Source of the DNA: CBDDDW01 sp965226805
GTDB taxonomy: Bacteria; Chloroflexota; Dehalococcoidia; Lucifugimonadales; JAGWBF01
Direction: 5' to 3'
Length of the DNA stretch: 64,000 nucleotides
NCBI GenBank assembly: GCA_965226805.1
Contig: CBDDDW010000026.1
Span: 62,001-126,000, forward strand
The notes below the pieces were generated by a model. It was not told where the DNA came from. It worked only from the letters and a program-made list of their open reading frames with translations, and ran no database searches. A program made the position numbers and the translations under genes. This document shows positions 33,443 through 40,792 of this stretch, in pieces. Each line of letters opens with the position of its first letter. The stretch's first letter is position 1.

Positions 33443-35146
33443 CCCGAATCCACCGAAGGACACGGATGGACGGCGTGAGGACAGCGGAAGGGGGTGGGTG
33501 AGGGAGCTACAGGGGAGATGGCCTGGGGTCTTGGGGTAGATGGGAGGCCGGCGGAGGGTCTTCAGGCGCCGCACAGGGCCCCTAAGGCCCTATGCGGGAG
33601 TTGCGATGCGCGGGATGGCGAGAGGATACGCAGCAGGGGACTCTCGCGACCGGGGTGGCGCGAGATTGCGGGGACGTTGGGTCAGTTGCAGGCTGGCCGT
33701 CAGGCCGGGAATGGAATGGCTTGCAGCCGGGCCAAGGCGCGACTGAACTGGGTTTCCCAAGGCCAGCGCCGGGGGAGATGCAAAGTGAGGCGGCGCGCCG
33801 AGCGGGTGATCCGTCCCACCAGAGCGAAGACCCGCCGCCTGAGGGTCTTGGTGGTCACGATCTGCTGACCCAGGCCGATGCGGGCTGTCCAGCGGGCCAG
33901 GTTATGCGCCATCACCTGGACCGCCAGCCAGGCGCCGTTGGCGGCGAAGCGCCCCGACGGCATGTGGTTCAGCCCGACGCCGTACTTGAGGTCGCGTATG
34001 GCGTTCTCGACCTCGGCGTGGCGGCGATGATCGGCCTCCAGTTCCAGCGTCTCCCCATCGCGGTCGGTGATGAAGGCGTGATAGCTGTATCTGGCGAAGA
34101 GGGCGAGCTGGGAACCGGGCGTCGGCTTCACCCGCCGGACAATGAGCCGCACCGGCGCGGCGTCCGGCTTGGTCTGGAACGGGGTGTAAGTCGTCTCGGC
34201 GACATCGGCGGCGCCGTCCATCCAGTAGGGAATGGGAGTCCAGTCCTCCTCTGGTATCGCCTCGATCAGGTCCCGCAGGCTGGCGCGCTGGCGGATGGTG
34301 ATAGAGAAGCGGACATCCATTTCCCGGCAGGCGGCAACGACAGTGTGGGCGTAGAAGCCGCTGTCGGCCCGCACCGTGAGTTGTCCCCTGGCCCCGCCGT
34401 AGCGCACCCGCCCCACCGTCTCACGCAGGAAGTGGGCGGCGCCACGGGCGGTGTTGGCCCGGCCCTCGCGCAGCTGGGACATCAGCACCTCGCCGGTGCC
34501 GGCGGCAATGGCCAGCAGCGGGTGATAGCCGCGGGCGCCGGTATAGCCGTGGTGGCGCGCTCCCTCCTTGGCCAGTCCATAGGTCTCGCAGATGGTCGAG
34601 TCCAGGTCGATGGTCAGGGGCGAGTCGCCGGGTCCGGCCCCAGCGGCCCAGGCCCGGGCCAACAACTGGCGGCTCACGCGGTCGAGTTGACGGACATGCC
34701 CCCACCGGAAGCTGCGCAGGAAGGTCCCCAGGGTGGATGGCGCCTTGACCACGCAGCCTAGAACACCGACCGTCCCACCAGCGCGCAGCGCATCGGCGTC
34801 GTCGATGCAGTCGCCGCCTGCCAGCGCGGAAGCGACCAGCGTCAGCATCTTGTCCCCAGTGTTCGCCCGTCCCGGCGCTCCGCCGAGGTCAAGGTGATGG
34901 TCGACGAGTTCCCGCAGGCCCAGGTGCCGGGCTAGGGTGGCCGGCAGGAGCAGGCCGGCATTGGCCACCAGGCGATGGTCGTCAAAGAGGATGCGGATAC
35001 GGTCGGGTTTGTTCTGTGGCAGCATCTATTGGGTGCTCCTTGTTTCCGGGCTGGTTTCTGTTCCAAAACCATTATCCCAGATTCAGAGGAGCACCCGATG
35101 GCTTCTTCAAGGACTGTCCCCAAGGCCGTCCTTCGGTGGATTCGGG
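33443..35146 (-). mobile_element. IS1380-family insertion sequence, copy 1 (nested in IS3 copy 2)
   Basis: The element is 1704 bases with perfect terminal inverted repeats beginning CCCGAATCCACCGAAGGAC. It is flanked by CTTAG on both sides (33438-33442 and 35147-35151). IS3 copy 1 has this sequence once (CACTTAGGGTTAAT), which proves both the insertion site and the 5-base duplication. A second copy is at 46447-48150. Confidence 0.95.
33700..35025 (-). CDS. IS1380-family transposase, copy 1
   Basis: A 441-residue DDE transposase with IS1380 features: N-terminal LLLPATLARHLGLRELVDHHL, the catalytic strand LTIDLDSTICETYG (first Asp), a long central insertion with VRADSGFYAHTVVAAC (second Asp) and the C-terminal AEVENAIRDLKYGVGLNHMPSGRF (Glu), which matches the NxxE..I..LK pattern. 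One residue differs from the second copy (Q versus R in the segment VLMS-LREGR). The frame is intact. Confidence 0.93.
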   Translation of the reverse strand: MLPQNKPDRIRILFDDHRLVANAGLLLPATLARHLGLRELVDHHLDLGGAPGRANTGDKMLTLVASALAGGDCIDDADALRAGGTVGVLGCVVKAPSTLGTFLRSFRWGHVRQLDRVSRQLLARAWAAGAGPGDSPLTIDLDSTICETYGLAKEGARHHGYTGARGYHPLLAIAAGTGEVLMSQLREGRANTARGAAHFLRETVGRVRYGGARGQLTVRADSGFYAHTVVAACREMDVRFSITIRQRASLRDLIEAIPEEDWTPIPYWMDGAADVAETTYTPFQTKPDAAPVRLIVRRVKPTPGSQLALFARYSYHAFITDRDGETLELEADHRRHAEVENAIRDLKYGVGLNHMPSGRFAANGAWLAVQVMAHNLARWTARIGLGQQIVTTKTLRRRVFALVGRITRSARRLTLHLPRRWPWETQFSRALARLQAIPFPA

Positions 35147-35243
35147 CTTAGGGTTAATCTACCCCTCTGAAGGAGCCTCTACCACCCCCAACCTCTTCGG
35201 TTTTCTAGGCCTCAATAGTGTCCAATTGCGCTGACACCCTACA

Positions 35244-35589
35244 ATCTGGGGGCGCTGGGGATAACGGTGCGGGAAGGTCATGTGCCCTGATAGGCAGAGG
35301 CCGGGCTCGGGATATGGCAGTAAACTGTGTGTTGCCCTTCCTTCACGCCTTCGCTCAACTGAGAGGCGACACCAACCTGGGGCGGCTGGCTCTGAAAGTC
35401 TACCGGGAGTTCCCCAAGCTTCAGGAGAATGAGCTCACTCGAGAGATGAGGCGTGAGCTGATCGACTCCATTTCCCCGGGAAGCCCTGGCGATGGGCCAA
35501 GCTCAGGGTCACGCTGGGACAAGGTGGTCGACAACGCTAGAAGGCAGCAAGGGCTTCTTCAACTTCACCATCTTTCCGCGTCGCCCTAA
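35244..35589 (+). pseudogene. 3' remnant of a DUF2851 gene, cut by IS3 copy 2
   Basis: The open frame continues from the IS3 end. It encodes the C-terminus of a DUF2851 protein: IGRGRARDMAVNCVLPFLHAFAQL, then LALKVYREFPKLQENELTREMRRELI and ARRQQGLLQLHHL, which match the conserved end of that family. The N-terminal two thirds are missing and are not found on the other side of the element, so insertion was followed by deletion. DUF2851 proteins have no established function. Confidence 0.75.
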
Positions 35590-35641
35590 CGCCTCCCCGC
35601 GCTTCAGACCCCGGCAGAGGTGATGGGGTCCCTCACGAGCC

Positions 35642-35833
35642 TTTCTGAGTTATCATGCCCCGGTGGGGTGCCACCGACAGATGAAAATGGGTTGTACATT
35701 TCCCCCATGGTTCGACGAGCTCACCATGAGCGGTAAGGGATGATCTCTCCCCGCTAACCATGAGCGGTAAGGGATGGTCTCTCCCCGCTCATCCTGAGCC
35801 AGTCGAAGGACGAGGCCTTATTTTCAGAGCAGC
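35642..35833 (+). repeat. Dispersed noncoding repeat, copy B
   Basis: Same ends as copy A at 9051-9206 (TTTCTGAGT... to TTTTCAGAGCAGC). The internal unit CCATGAGCGGTAAGGGATG(A/G)TCTCTCC is present twice here versus once in copy A, so the repeat is expanding. Confidence 0.75.
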
Positions 35834-35853
35834 AACCTATCACTCGCCTAGGC

Positions 35854-36219
35854 CTAGTCCCCAGTTTCGAAGGGCAGCCCCGACTCTTTCCACCCGGAGA
35901 AACCCGGGTCCATGTATTTTACGTTCGTGTAGCCCATCGCAGTTAGTGTCTGCGCTGCCAGCGCAGATCTCCCGGTCCCTCCTCAATGGCACACTATAGG
36001 GGTGGACCTGTCGGGAATTAGCTGCTCAGCTCTTCCCTCGATGCGGCCGCGGGCGACATGCAGCGCCTGGGCTATGTGTCCTTCGTTCCATTCCTCCCTT
36101 TCACGCACGTCCAGAATCACTGGAGCGTTACCTGATTGGAGCGCCTGGTGGACATCCTCGGCAGCCATGGACTCCATCGTCTTTTGTGCCTGGGCTACTA
36201 ATTCTTTCCCGGTAGACAC
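35854..36219 (-). CDS. Single-domain rhodanese with TGA at the catalytic cysteine (candidate selenoprotein)
   Basis: From a GTG start with a perfect AGGAGG 5 bases upstream, the frame encodes 78 residues of a rhodanese domain (VILDVREREEWNEGHI, ending TPIVCH), then TGA at 35983-35985, then 42 more residues in the same frame (GGTGRSALAAQTLTAMGYTN, then FSGWKESGLPFE) to a TAG stop. In rhodaneses the active loop is C-x4-R-S, so TGA-GGTGRS puts the stop exactly at the catalytic Cys (residue 79). No other damage is visible over 121 codons. A hairpin that fits a bacterial SECIS lies 15 bases after the TGA. Either TGA is read as selenocysteine or this is a fresh nonsense mutation of a Cys codon. Rhodaneses transfer sulfur from thiosulfate or persulfides to thiols. 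If not recoded, the product is an inactive 78-residue fragment. Confidence 0.7.
35949..35967 (-). promoter_or_regulatory. SECIS-like hairpin downstream of the in-frame TGA
   Basis: On the minus strand TCTGCGCT, loop GGC, AGCGCAGA forms a perfect 8-bp stem. The loop starts 24 bases after the TGA and begins with GG. Known bacterial SECIS elements lie just 3' of the UGA, inside the coding region, with the apical loop roughly 16-37 bases away and a G in its first positions. The palindrome could also be chance in a GC-rich coding sequence. Confidence 0.45.
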
Positions 36220-36355
36220 AGTAGCCTCCTTCCCTTCGGAAATTCTTGCGTCAAGTCGCCGACACCTCCGGCAGGTTGAAGAATATCTATGCAGACCATG
36301 CCTGTCAAGTTAAGGCTCGTCACACCCGTGGTGATGTGGCTTAGCCTTATCGGCC

Positions 36356-36496
36356 TTAGTATCTAGGGGAAGGCGTGAGTAGGGGATGATCGAGATCAGA
36401 GTATCTCGAAACCAGGAGCAGCGCCACCAGGGAGAGCGCTACACTCAGCAGAGCTGCCCTGGGATTCTTTCTTCCGCCACGGTTGTTGTTCTTCAT
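36356..36496 (-). CDS. Small membrane protein (46 aa)
   Basis: A 46-codon frame from ATG at 36496: MKNNNRGGRKNPRAALLSVA, then LSLVALLLVSRY and a polar tail. A basic N-terminus followed by one hydrophobic helix (about 14-30) suggests a single-pass membrane protein. GAGGT lies 6 bases upstream, and a TATACT -10-like box is near 36540. The function is unknown and, being so short, it might be spurious. Confidence 0.45.
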   Translation of the reverse strand: MKNNNRGGRKNPRAALLSVALSLVALLLVSRYSDLDHPLLTPSPRY

Positions 36497-36768
36497 GTGT
36501 AGACCTCATCCAGGTATGGTTCTCTAGGAACCAGTATAGTGAGGCGGGCAGGCCGCTTCTGCGGCAGGGGTCACAGGCTTACTGTGTGGTTTGTCACAGT
36601 TGTTTCCTGAACTTCCGGGCAGCCGCTCCCTTCGTACAGTTAGCGACGGGAGCTGGGTGGAATGTTGACAACGCCTTCCACGCATGCCATGCTCCCAGCA
36701 GCCAGGCGTGAAAAGCTGAGTTGGTGTCCAAAGGGCCGCTGGTGGCGGCGAGAAGTATCGGGGGGAAT
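36497..36768. other. Intergenic region upstream of the EVE gene
   Basis: Nothing clearly supported beyond a GCGGGCAGGCCGCTTCTGCGG-like GC-rich partial dyad near 36545-36565 and the purine-rich GGGGGGAAT just before the EVE start. Confidence 0.35.
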
Positions 36769-37239
36769 ATGGCGGAACGGAAATTCTGGCTCCTGAAGTC
36801 TGAACCCACCGAATATTCCTACTCTGATCTACTCGGCGAGCCCGACCAGACCGCCGAGTGGGACGGAGTGCGCAATTACCAGGCCCGCAACTTCCTTCGA
36901 GACCAGATGAAGGCTGGCGATGGCGTTCTGTTCTACCACAGTAGCAATCAGGTATTGGCGGTAGTGGGGACCGCTGAAGTAGTGCGAGAAGGGTATCCCG
37001 ACGACACCGCCCTGGATCCCAATTCCGGCCACCACGATCCCAAGAGCACTCCTGATAATCCTATCTGGTACGTGGTTGACATAAAGGCCCGCAGGGAGTT
37101 CGCCCGTCCGGTGACGCTGGAGGAGATCAAGGTACACCCCCAACTGCAAGGTATGATGCTGATACGTCGCGGCATGCGTCTCTCGATACAGCCTGTCTCC
37201 AAGGCGGAATGGGACGAGATCGAGGCCCTTGGTGGTTAG
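36769..37239 (+). CDS. EVE domain-containing protein
   Basis: The 156-residue protein is a stand-alone EVE domain of full length: FWLLKSEPTEYSYSDLL, EWDGVRNYQARNFLRDQMKAGDGVLFYHS (with the Asn-Tyr-Ala/Gln-Arg-Asn-x-(L/M)-R motif typical of the family), VVGTAEVVREGYPD and the C-terminal MLIRRGMRLSIQPVSKAEW. EVE domains bind modified bases such as 5-methylcytosine derivatives; the stand-alone bacterial forms (YtnM-like thymocyte nuclear protein 1 relatives) have no firm role. The start ATG at 36769 has GGGGGG upstream. It is the second EVE protein in the window and not closely similar to the first. Confidence 0.88.
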   Translation: MAERKFWLLKSEPTEYSYSDLLGEPDQTAEWDGVRNYQARNFLRDQMKAGDGVLFYHSSNQVLAVVGTAEVVREGYPDDTALDPNSGHHDPKSTPDNPIWYVVDIKARREFARPVTLEEIKVHPQLQGMMLIRRGMRLSIQPVSKAEWDEIEALGG

Positions 37240-37384
37240 CTCGGCGCTCCCGGTTCCAAGCGCCGTAGCCCACGGCCGACCCGCAGAAGCACAGCCGTGC
37301 TTGAGCCGTGGGAATCGCCCTTCCCGGCGATTCCAATCCCTCCCTGTGAGCCCTCGTATACAGTCAACATGGTTTCGACAGCAC

Positions 37385-37470
37385 GTCATTCTGGGGGAGC
37401 CCAGCGACCGAAGAATCTCGGGAGGGGTTACCTACGGCCACCCCAGATTCTTCGCATCGCTCAGAATGAC
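37385..37470. repeat. Dispersed GTCATTCTG...CAGAATGAC palindrome
   Basis: The 86-base block starts GTCATTCTGGGGGAGCCC and ends CGCTCAGAATGAC; the terminal 9 bases are perfect mirrors, with AAGAATCTCGGG and CCCCAGATTCTTCG forming an inner mirrored pair. A long hairpin could form. Related to 19276-19395. Confidence 0.75.
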
Positions 37471-37583
37471 ATTTATATGAGATTTAAGTTGACTGGGAAC
37501 AGTTCCTGAGCCTGCAGGTCCCTCCTCGCCCTCGTGGAGCCTCTTGGACGGCGTATAACGCGCCAAACACGGGACTATGCGTG

Positions 37584-37613
37584 TTTACTGCGAATCAGGG
37601 ATCATGCTATGAT
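37584..37613 (+). promoter_or_regulatory. Probable promoter of the OadG/OadB pair
   Basis: TTTACT (37584-37589) and TATGAT (37608-37613) with TGC before it (extended -10) are separated by 18 bases. It lies 85 bases before the OadG-like start. The 457-base gap holds nothing else but the palindromic repeat at 37385-37470. Confidence 0.45.
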
Positions 37614-37697
37614 ACTCGCTTGATCGACCCGGAAACGGTGAGCGTGCAGTGTCGGAAACGCACGTGAGATGGCGCTCACCAGCTTGCTTGATAGAGA

Positions 37698-38162
37698 ATG
37701 ATAACCCCCGCCGAGTTTGAGAAGGGCCTGACCCTTACGGGAGTGGGCTTAATCACAGCGTTTGTGGCCCTAGGGCTTCTCTTCCTGATCATCCTTCTTA
37801 TCTACTGGGGATTGCGCCTCTTCAATCATGTGACCCGTCTCAGGTTGCAAAGGGACGGGCCTGGGACTCTTGAGGGCCCGACGGTGGATGGTAGCGCCGC
37901 CGGGTCCGGAAACGGCGGGGAAGCGGCCATCGCTGTCGCCGCCGATGACCCCGCCCGCGAGCCTCATAAGATTAAGGAGATGGTCGCCGCAGTCGCTGCC
38001 GCAGTGGCGATGGGTCGTGGAGGGGCAAGGAAACCTATCCCCCGGCCGGGTCCGGAGCCGCCTCCCGAGAGTGGCGCATCGGCGCCGGGAGAGCGATGGC
38101 GGAGCTTTGGCAGGCAAGAGATAATGCAGGGCACGCAACTACGGCGCGGATGGCGGAGATGA
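37698..38162 (+). CDS. OadG-like gamma subunit of a sodium-translocating decarboxylase
   Basis: The 154-residue protein has a single N-terminal membrane helix (GVGLITAFVALGLLFLIILLIYWGLRLF) preceded by EKGLTLTGVG, the OadG signature, then a charged low-complexity linker and a tail rich in Pro/Arg/Gly (GGARKPIPRPGPEPPPESG). OadG subunits hold the alpha and beta subunits together at the membrane. It is followed 20 bases later by the beta subunit gene, which supports the call. The tail is longer than usual. Confidence 0.75.
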   Translation: MITPAEFEKGLTLTGVGLITAFVALGLLFLIILLIYWGLRLFNHVTRLRLQRDGPGTLEGPTVDGSAAGSGNGGEAAIAVAADDPAREPHKIKEMVAAVAAAVAMGRGGARKPIPRPGPEPPPESGASAPGERWRSFGRQEIMQGTQLRRGWRR

Positions 38163-38182
38163 CCGCCCCACTCTAGTCGCAA

Positions 38183-39331
38183 ATGTTTTTGGACGACATT
38201 GAGATCTATTTCCGCCAGATGGGGTTCCTCAACCTCGAATGGGGGCACATCCTCCTGATGGCGGTAGGCCTGGGATTTATCATCCTGGCCGTCGTGAAGA
38301 ATATGGAGCCCTATGAGCTTCTTCCCATAGGGCTGGGCATGGTGGTAGCCAACCTCCCCCTCACAAACATCGCCTTTTACGATGACTTAGGAGGCGTTCA
38401 GACTTCAGGCATTCTGGGAATTGTATTCCATTTCGGGCTTGAAATCTGGAATATACTGCCGCCGCTTATATTCCTGGGCATAGGGGCTATGACTGACTTT
38501 GGCCCTCTCCTGGCCAACCCCAAGACTCTTTTTCTCGGAGCCGCGGCGCAGCTGGGCATATTCGTGGCCTTCTGGGGTGGGTTGGGGTCGGGTCTGTTCG
38601 ACGTAAACGAGGCCAGCGCGCTTGCGATCATCGGTGGGGCTGACGGCCCAACGGCGATTTTCGCCTCGGCCCGGCTGGCTCCGGAGCTGCTGGGGGTCAT
38701 CGGTGTGGTCGCCTATACATATATGGCCGGAGTAGCCCTGATCCAACCACCGATTATGCGCTTGCTGACCACCAGAGCAGAGCGGGAGATCGTGATGAGT
38801 GCGCCCAGAGAGGTGTCCAGGATGGAGAAGCTGGTCTTCCCCATGGCTGCCATGGTGGTCATCATTCTTCTGGTGCCCCAGTCTGCTCCCCTAGTGGTCA
38901 TGTTTATGGTGGGTAACCTCTTCAAAGAATCTGGCGTGGTGCCGAGGCTGGCCACCGCCTCCTCGAATGAGATAATCAACATCGTTACCATATTCTTGAT
39001 GCTGGCCATAGGCGCCAAGATGTCCGCCGACAATGTCCTCAACTTCGACACCCTGGCCATCCTGGGTCTGGGCCTGGTGGCCTTCATGGTGGGAACGGCG
39101 GGTGGAATCCTTTTTGCCAAGCTGATGAACGTGTTTCTTACCGCGAAGATCAACCCTCTGATCGGCTCGGCTGGGGTCTCAGCGGTGCCGATGGCGGCAC
39201 GGATATCGCACTTGATGGGGCAGGAGGCGAATCCCGACAACTATCTGCTTCCCCATGCGATGGGACCCAACGTGGCGGGAGTTATCGGGTCGGCCGTGGT
39301 TGCCGGGGTCTTCCTCGCTCTGGTTCCCTAA
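38183..39331 (+). CDS. Sodium-translocating decarboxylase beta subunit (OadB/MmdB-like)
   Basis: The 382-residue polytopic membrane protein shows the family motifs LIFLGIGAMTDFGPLLANP, the conserved GGADGPTAIFASARLAPELLG with the Asp involved in Na+ transport, VVMFMVGNLFKESGVVPRL, and SAVPMAARISHLMGQEANPDNYLLPHAMGPNVAGVIGSAV. It couples biotin-carboxyl decarboxylation to Na+ export. The carboxyltransferase alpha subunit and biotin carrier are not in the window, so whether it acts on oxaloacetate, methylmalonyl-CoA or glutaconyl-CoA is open. Forms an operon with the OadG-like gene. Confidence 0.92.
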   Translation: MFLDDIEIYFRQMGFLNLEWGHILLMAVGLGFIILAVVKNMEPYELLPIGLGMVVANLPLTNIAFYDDLGGVQTSGILGIVFHFGLEIWNILPPLIFLGIGAMTDFGPLLANPKTLFLGAAAQLGIFVAFWGGLGSGLFDVNEASALAIIGGADGPTAIFASARLAPELLGVIGVVAYTYMAGVALIQPPIMRLLTTRAEREIVMSAPREVSRMEKLVFPMAAMVVIILLVPQSAPLVVMFMVGNLFKESGVVPRLATASSNEIINIVTIFLMLAIGAKMSADNVLNFDTLAILGLGLVAFMVGTAGGILFAKLMNVFLTAKINPLIGSAGVSAVPMAARISHLMGQEANPDNYLLPHAMGPNVAGVIGSAVVAGVFLALVP

Positions 39332-39442
39332 CGGGGCGGCCCCTATAGGTCGCTTCCAGCGCCGGAGCATCCTATCGACTTCGTCCCCATCTGAGCCCTC
39401 CCTTTTCCTCACAGCACAGCCGGCGCTGGAAGGTGTTTTTGA

Positions 39443-39574
39443 GGTTCATTTGACGCGGCGGCACGCCTGGAAGCGGAGGGCTTCGATCTTACCTTCAACA
39501 TCATGCCCGCGGGGCCGGGCCGGAGAAGGAGTTTCGAGCTTTTCGTGAGCGAGATCTTGCCTCGGTTGGGCTGA
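39443..39574 (+). pseudogene. 3' gene remnant, unidentified oxidoreductase-like C-terminus
   Basis: A 43-codon frame ending in TGA encodes FDAAARLEAEGFDLTFNIMP, then AGPGRRRSFELFVSEILPRL and G. It reads like a real protein end (possibly of a luciferase-like flavin-dependent monooxygenase, whose C-termini often run F(N/D)xMP...FxxxVxPxLxxRG). A stop precedes it and no start or ribosome-binding site is seen, so it is a relic. The rest of the 39332-39698 gap shows nothing supported. Confidence 0.35.
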
Positions 39575-39698
39575 GGGGGACGCACGGGCTCGTCCGTAAT
39601 TCTTTCGGGCCTGCGCACGTACCGGACTTCCCGAGGCGCTCTGAGAGCCTTGATGACTGATCGGAGGACGGCGCGTTAGTTGGCGTTGGCGGTTGCCT

Positions 39699-40646
39699 CT
39701 ACCTGAACCCGGAGTCGATGGAGCACGGACTGCCCCCCGCAGATGCCGCGTGGATGGGCGTCGGCAGCTCATGAACAAGCGACCACCTGCCCCGATGGTC
39801 GTCAGCGCGAAATACCTGCCCCTTGTCGGTCGCTATCCATGAACCGCCTTCGGCGAAGAGCACGACGGGGACTCGATCATAGTGCTCAGGTAATGCGGAG
39901 TCCGCGATCTGCTTCCAATCGTGCCCCCCGTCCAACGAGTGGTAGACGCGTGCGTTCAGACCGGGCGGGCTGTCACCGGTGGAGATTATTATCTCGCCTG
40001 TCCGATCGGGGTTGACGTGCACGCCCACGGCGTACCCCTGACCGAGACCCTCTGTAACATGTGTCCAGGACTCGCCGTTGTCCTCGCTAATGTAAACCCC
40101 GCCCCCAGTAACAGCTATCAGTGAGCCGGGCTGAGAAGGATCTGGACGAACTGTGTGGACGTCAACGTTGACCCCATTATTCCCCTCTCTCCAGCCTTCG
40201 CCATAATCGTCCGAGAGAAGCACTCCCCCGACTTCCACGCCGACAAGAAGGCTGCTTTCGGCCGTTGGTAGAAAATCTATGGAGCGGACGTGAGGCTGAT
40301 GTGGGGGAGGAGGGAAGTACCACTTCTCCCGTGTGGGCAATTCATCGATCCTGTCCAGGCGCTTCCACGTATCGCCGGCGTCCTCGCTGCGAAAGATCAT
40401 CGCCGGCTCAATGCCTACGTAGGTTTTGCCATCGGGGCCGATGGCGCAGGAACGTGCGTCGCCTTCCCATATGCGGCGTTCTCCGGCTTCGGATATTTCG
40501 TAAAGGCCATCGCGTGGGACTGCCGCCAGGGCCCTGCCGTTGCGGTTCGCCACGTGAACAACCGTCTTGTCCGCCAGCCCAATAGGTTCTTCCGTACCGT
40601 TTTCCAGTCGCCAAACCCCATCGTTGGTGCCCAACACAATACTCAT
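39699..40646 (-). CDS. BNR/Asp-box beta-propeller protein
   Basis: The 315-residue protein carries at least four Asp-box motifs (S-x-D-x-G-x-x-W): SEDAGDTWK, SDDYGEGW, SEDNGESW and SLDGGHDW, spaced about 50 residues, plus a degenerate one (RADDHRGRWSLV). This is a sialidase/WD40-like beta-propeller without a signal peptide. There are no visible catalytic residues of sialidases, so it is probably a binding or sensor propeller. It is followed, after 146 bases, by the MFS exporter gene on the same strand. Confidence 0.8.
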   Translation of the reverse strand: MSIVLGTNDGVWRLENGTEEPIGLADKTVVHVANRNGRALAAVPRDGLYEISEAGERRIWEGDARSCAIGPDGKTYVGIEPAMIFRSEDAGDTWKRLDRIDELPTREKWYFPPPPHQPHVRSIDFLPTAESSLLVGVEVGGVLLSDDYGEGWREGNNGVNVDVHTVRPDPSQPGSLIAVTGGGVYISEDNGESWTHVTEGLGQGYAVGVHVNPDRTGEIIISTGDSPPGLNARVYHSLDGGHDWKQIADSALPEHYDRVPVVLFAEGGSWIATDKGQVFRADDHRGRWSLVHELPTPIHAASAGGSPCSIDSGFR

Positions 40647-40792
40647 AGCCTGCCCCTTTCGCGCTTATCTCGCTACTGCTCTCAAGGCCGGTCGAAGAAA
40701 CGAGGCCGTCATCGTAATTATACAACCGGTCTACGCTTCCCGCACCCGGCATGCCAGCGCTCGCTCTGGCCCCGTTATAGCTTCCACTTACT

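Larger units (their letters stand above)
31996..35243 (-). mobile_element. IS3-family insertion sequence, copy 2, split by an IS1380-type element
   Basis: The left end TGTTGGGTGTCAGCG is at 31996, and the element is almost identical to copy 1 (25831-27369) up to 33442. There an IS1380-type element is inserted; the remaining right end (35147-35243, ending CGCTGACACCCTACA) continues after it. Flanking bases (GAG and ATC) show no target duplication. Its orfA and orfB are intact because the insertion lies upstream of orfA. Confidence 0.92.

Noticed and set aside
33592..34761. Long plus-strand frames across both IS1380 copies (389 codons)
   Set aside because: They are antisense to the intact transposase with its DDE motifs; GC-rich codon bias opens the opposite strand.
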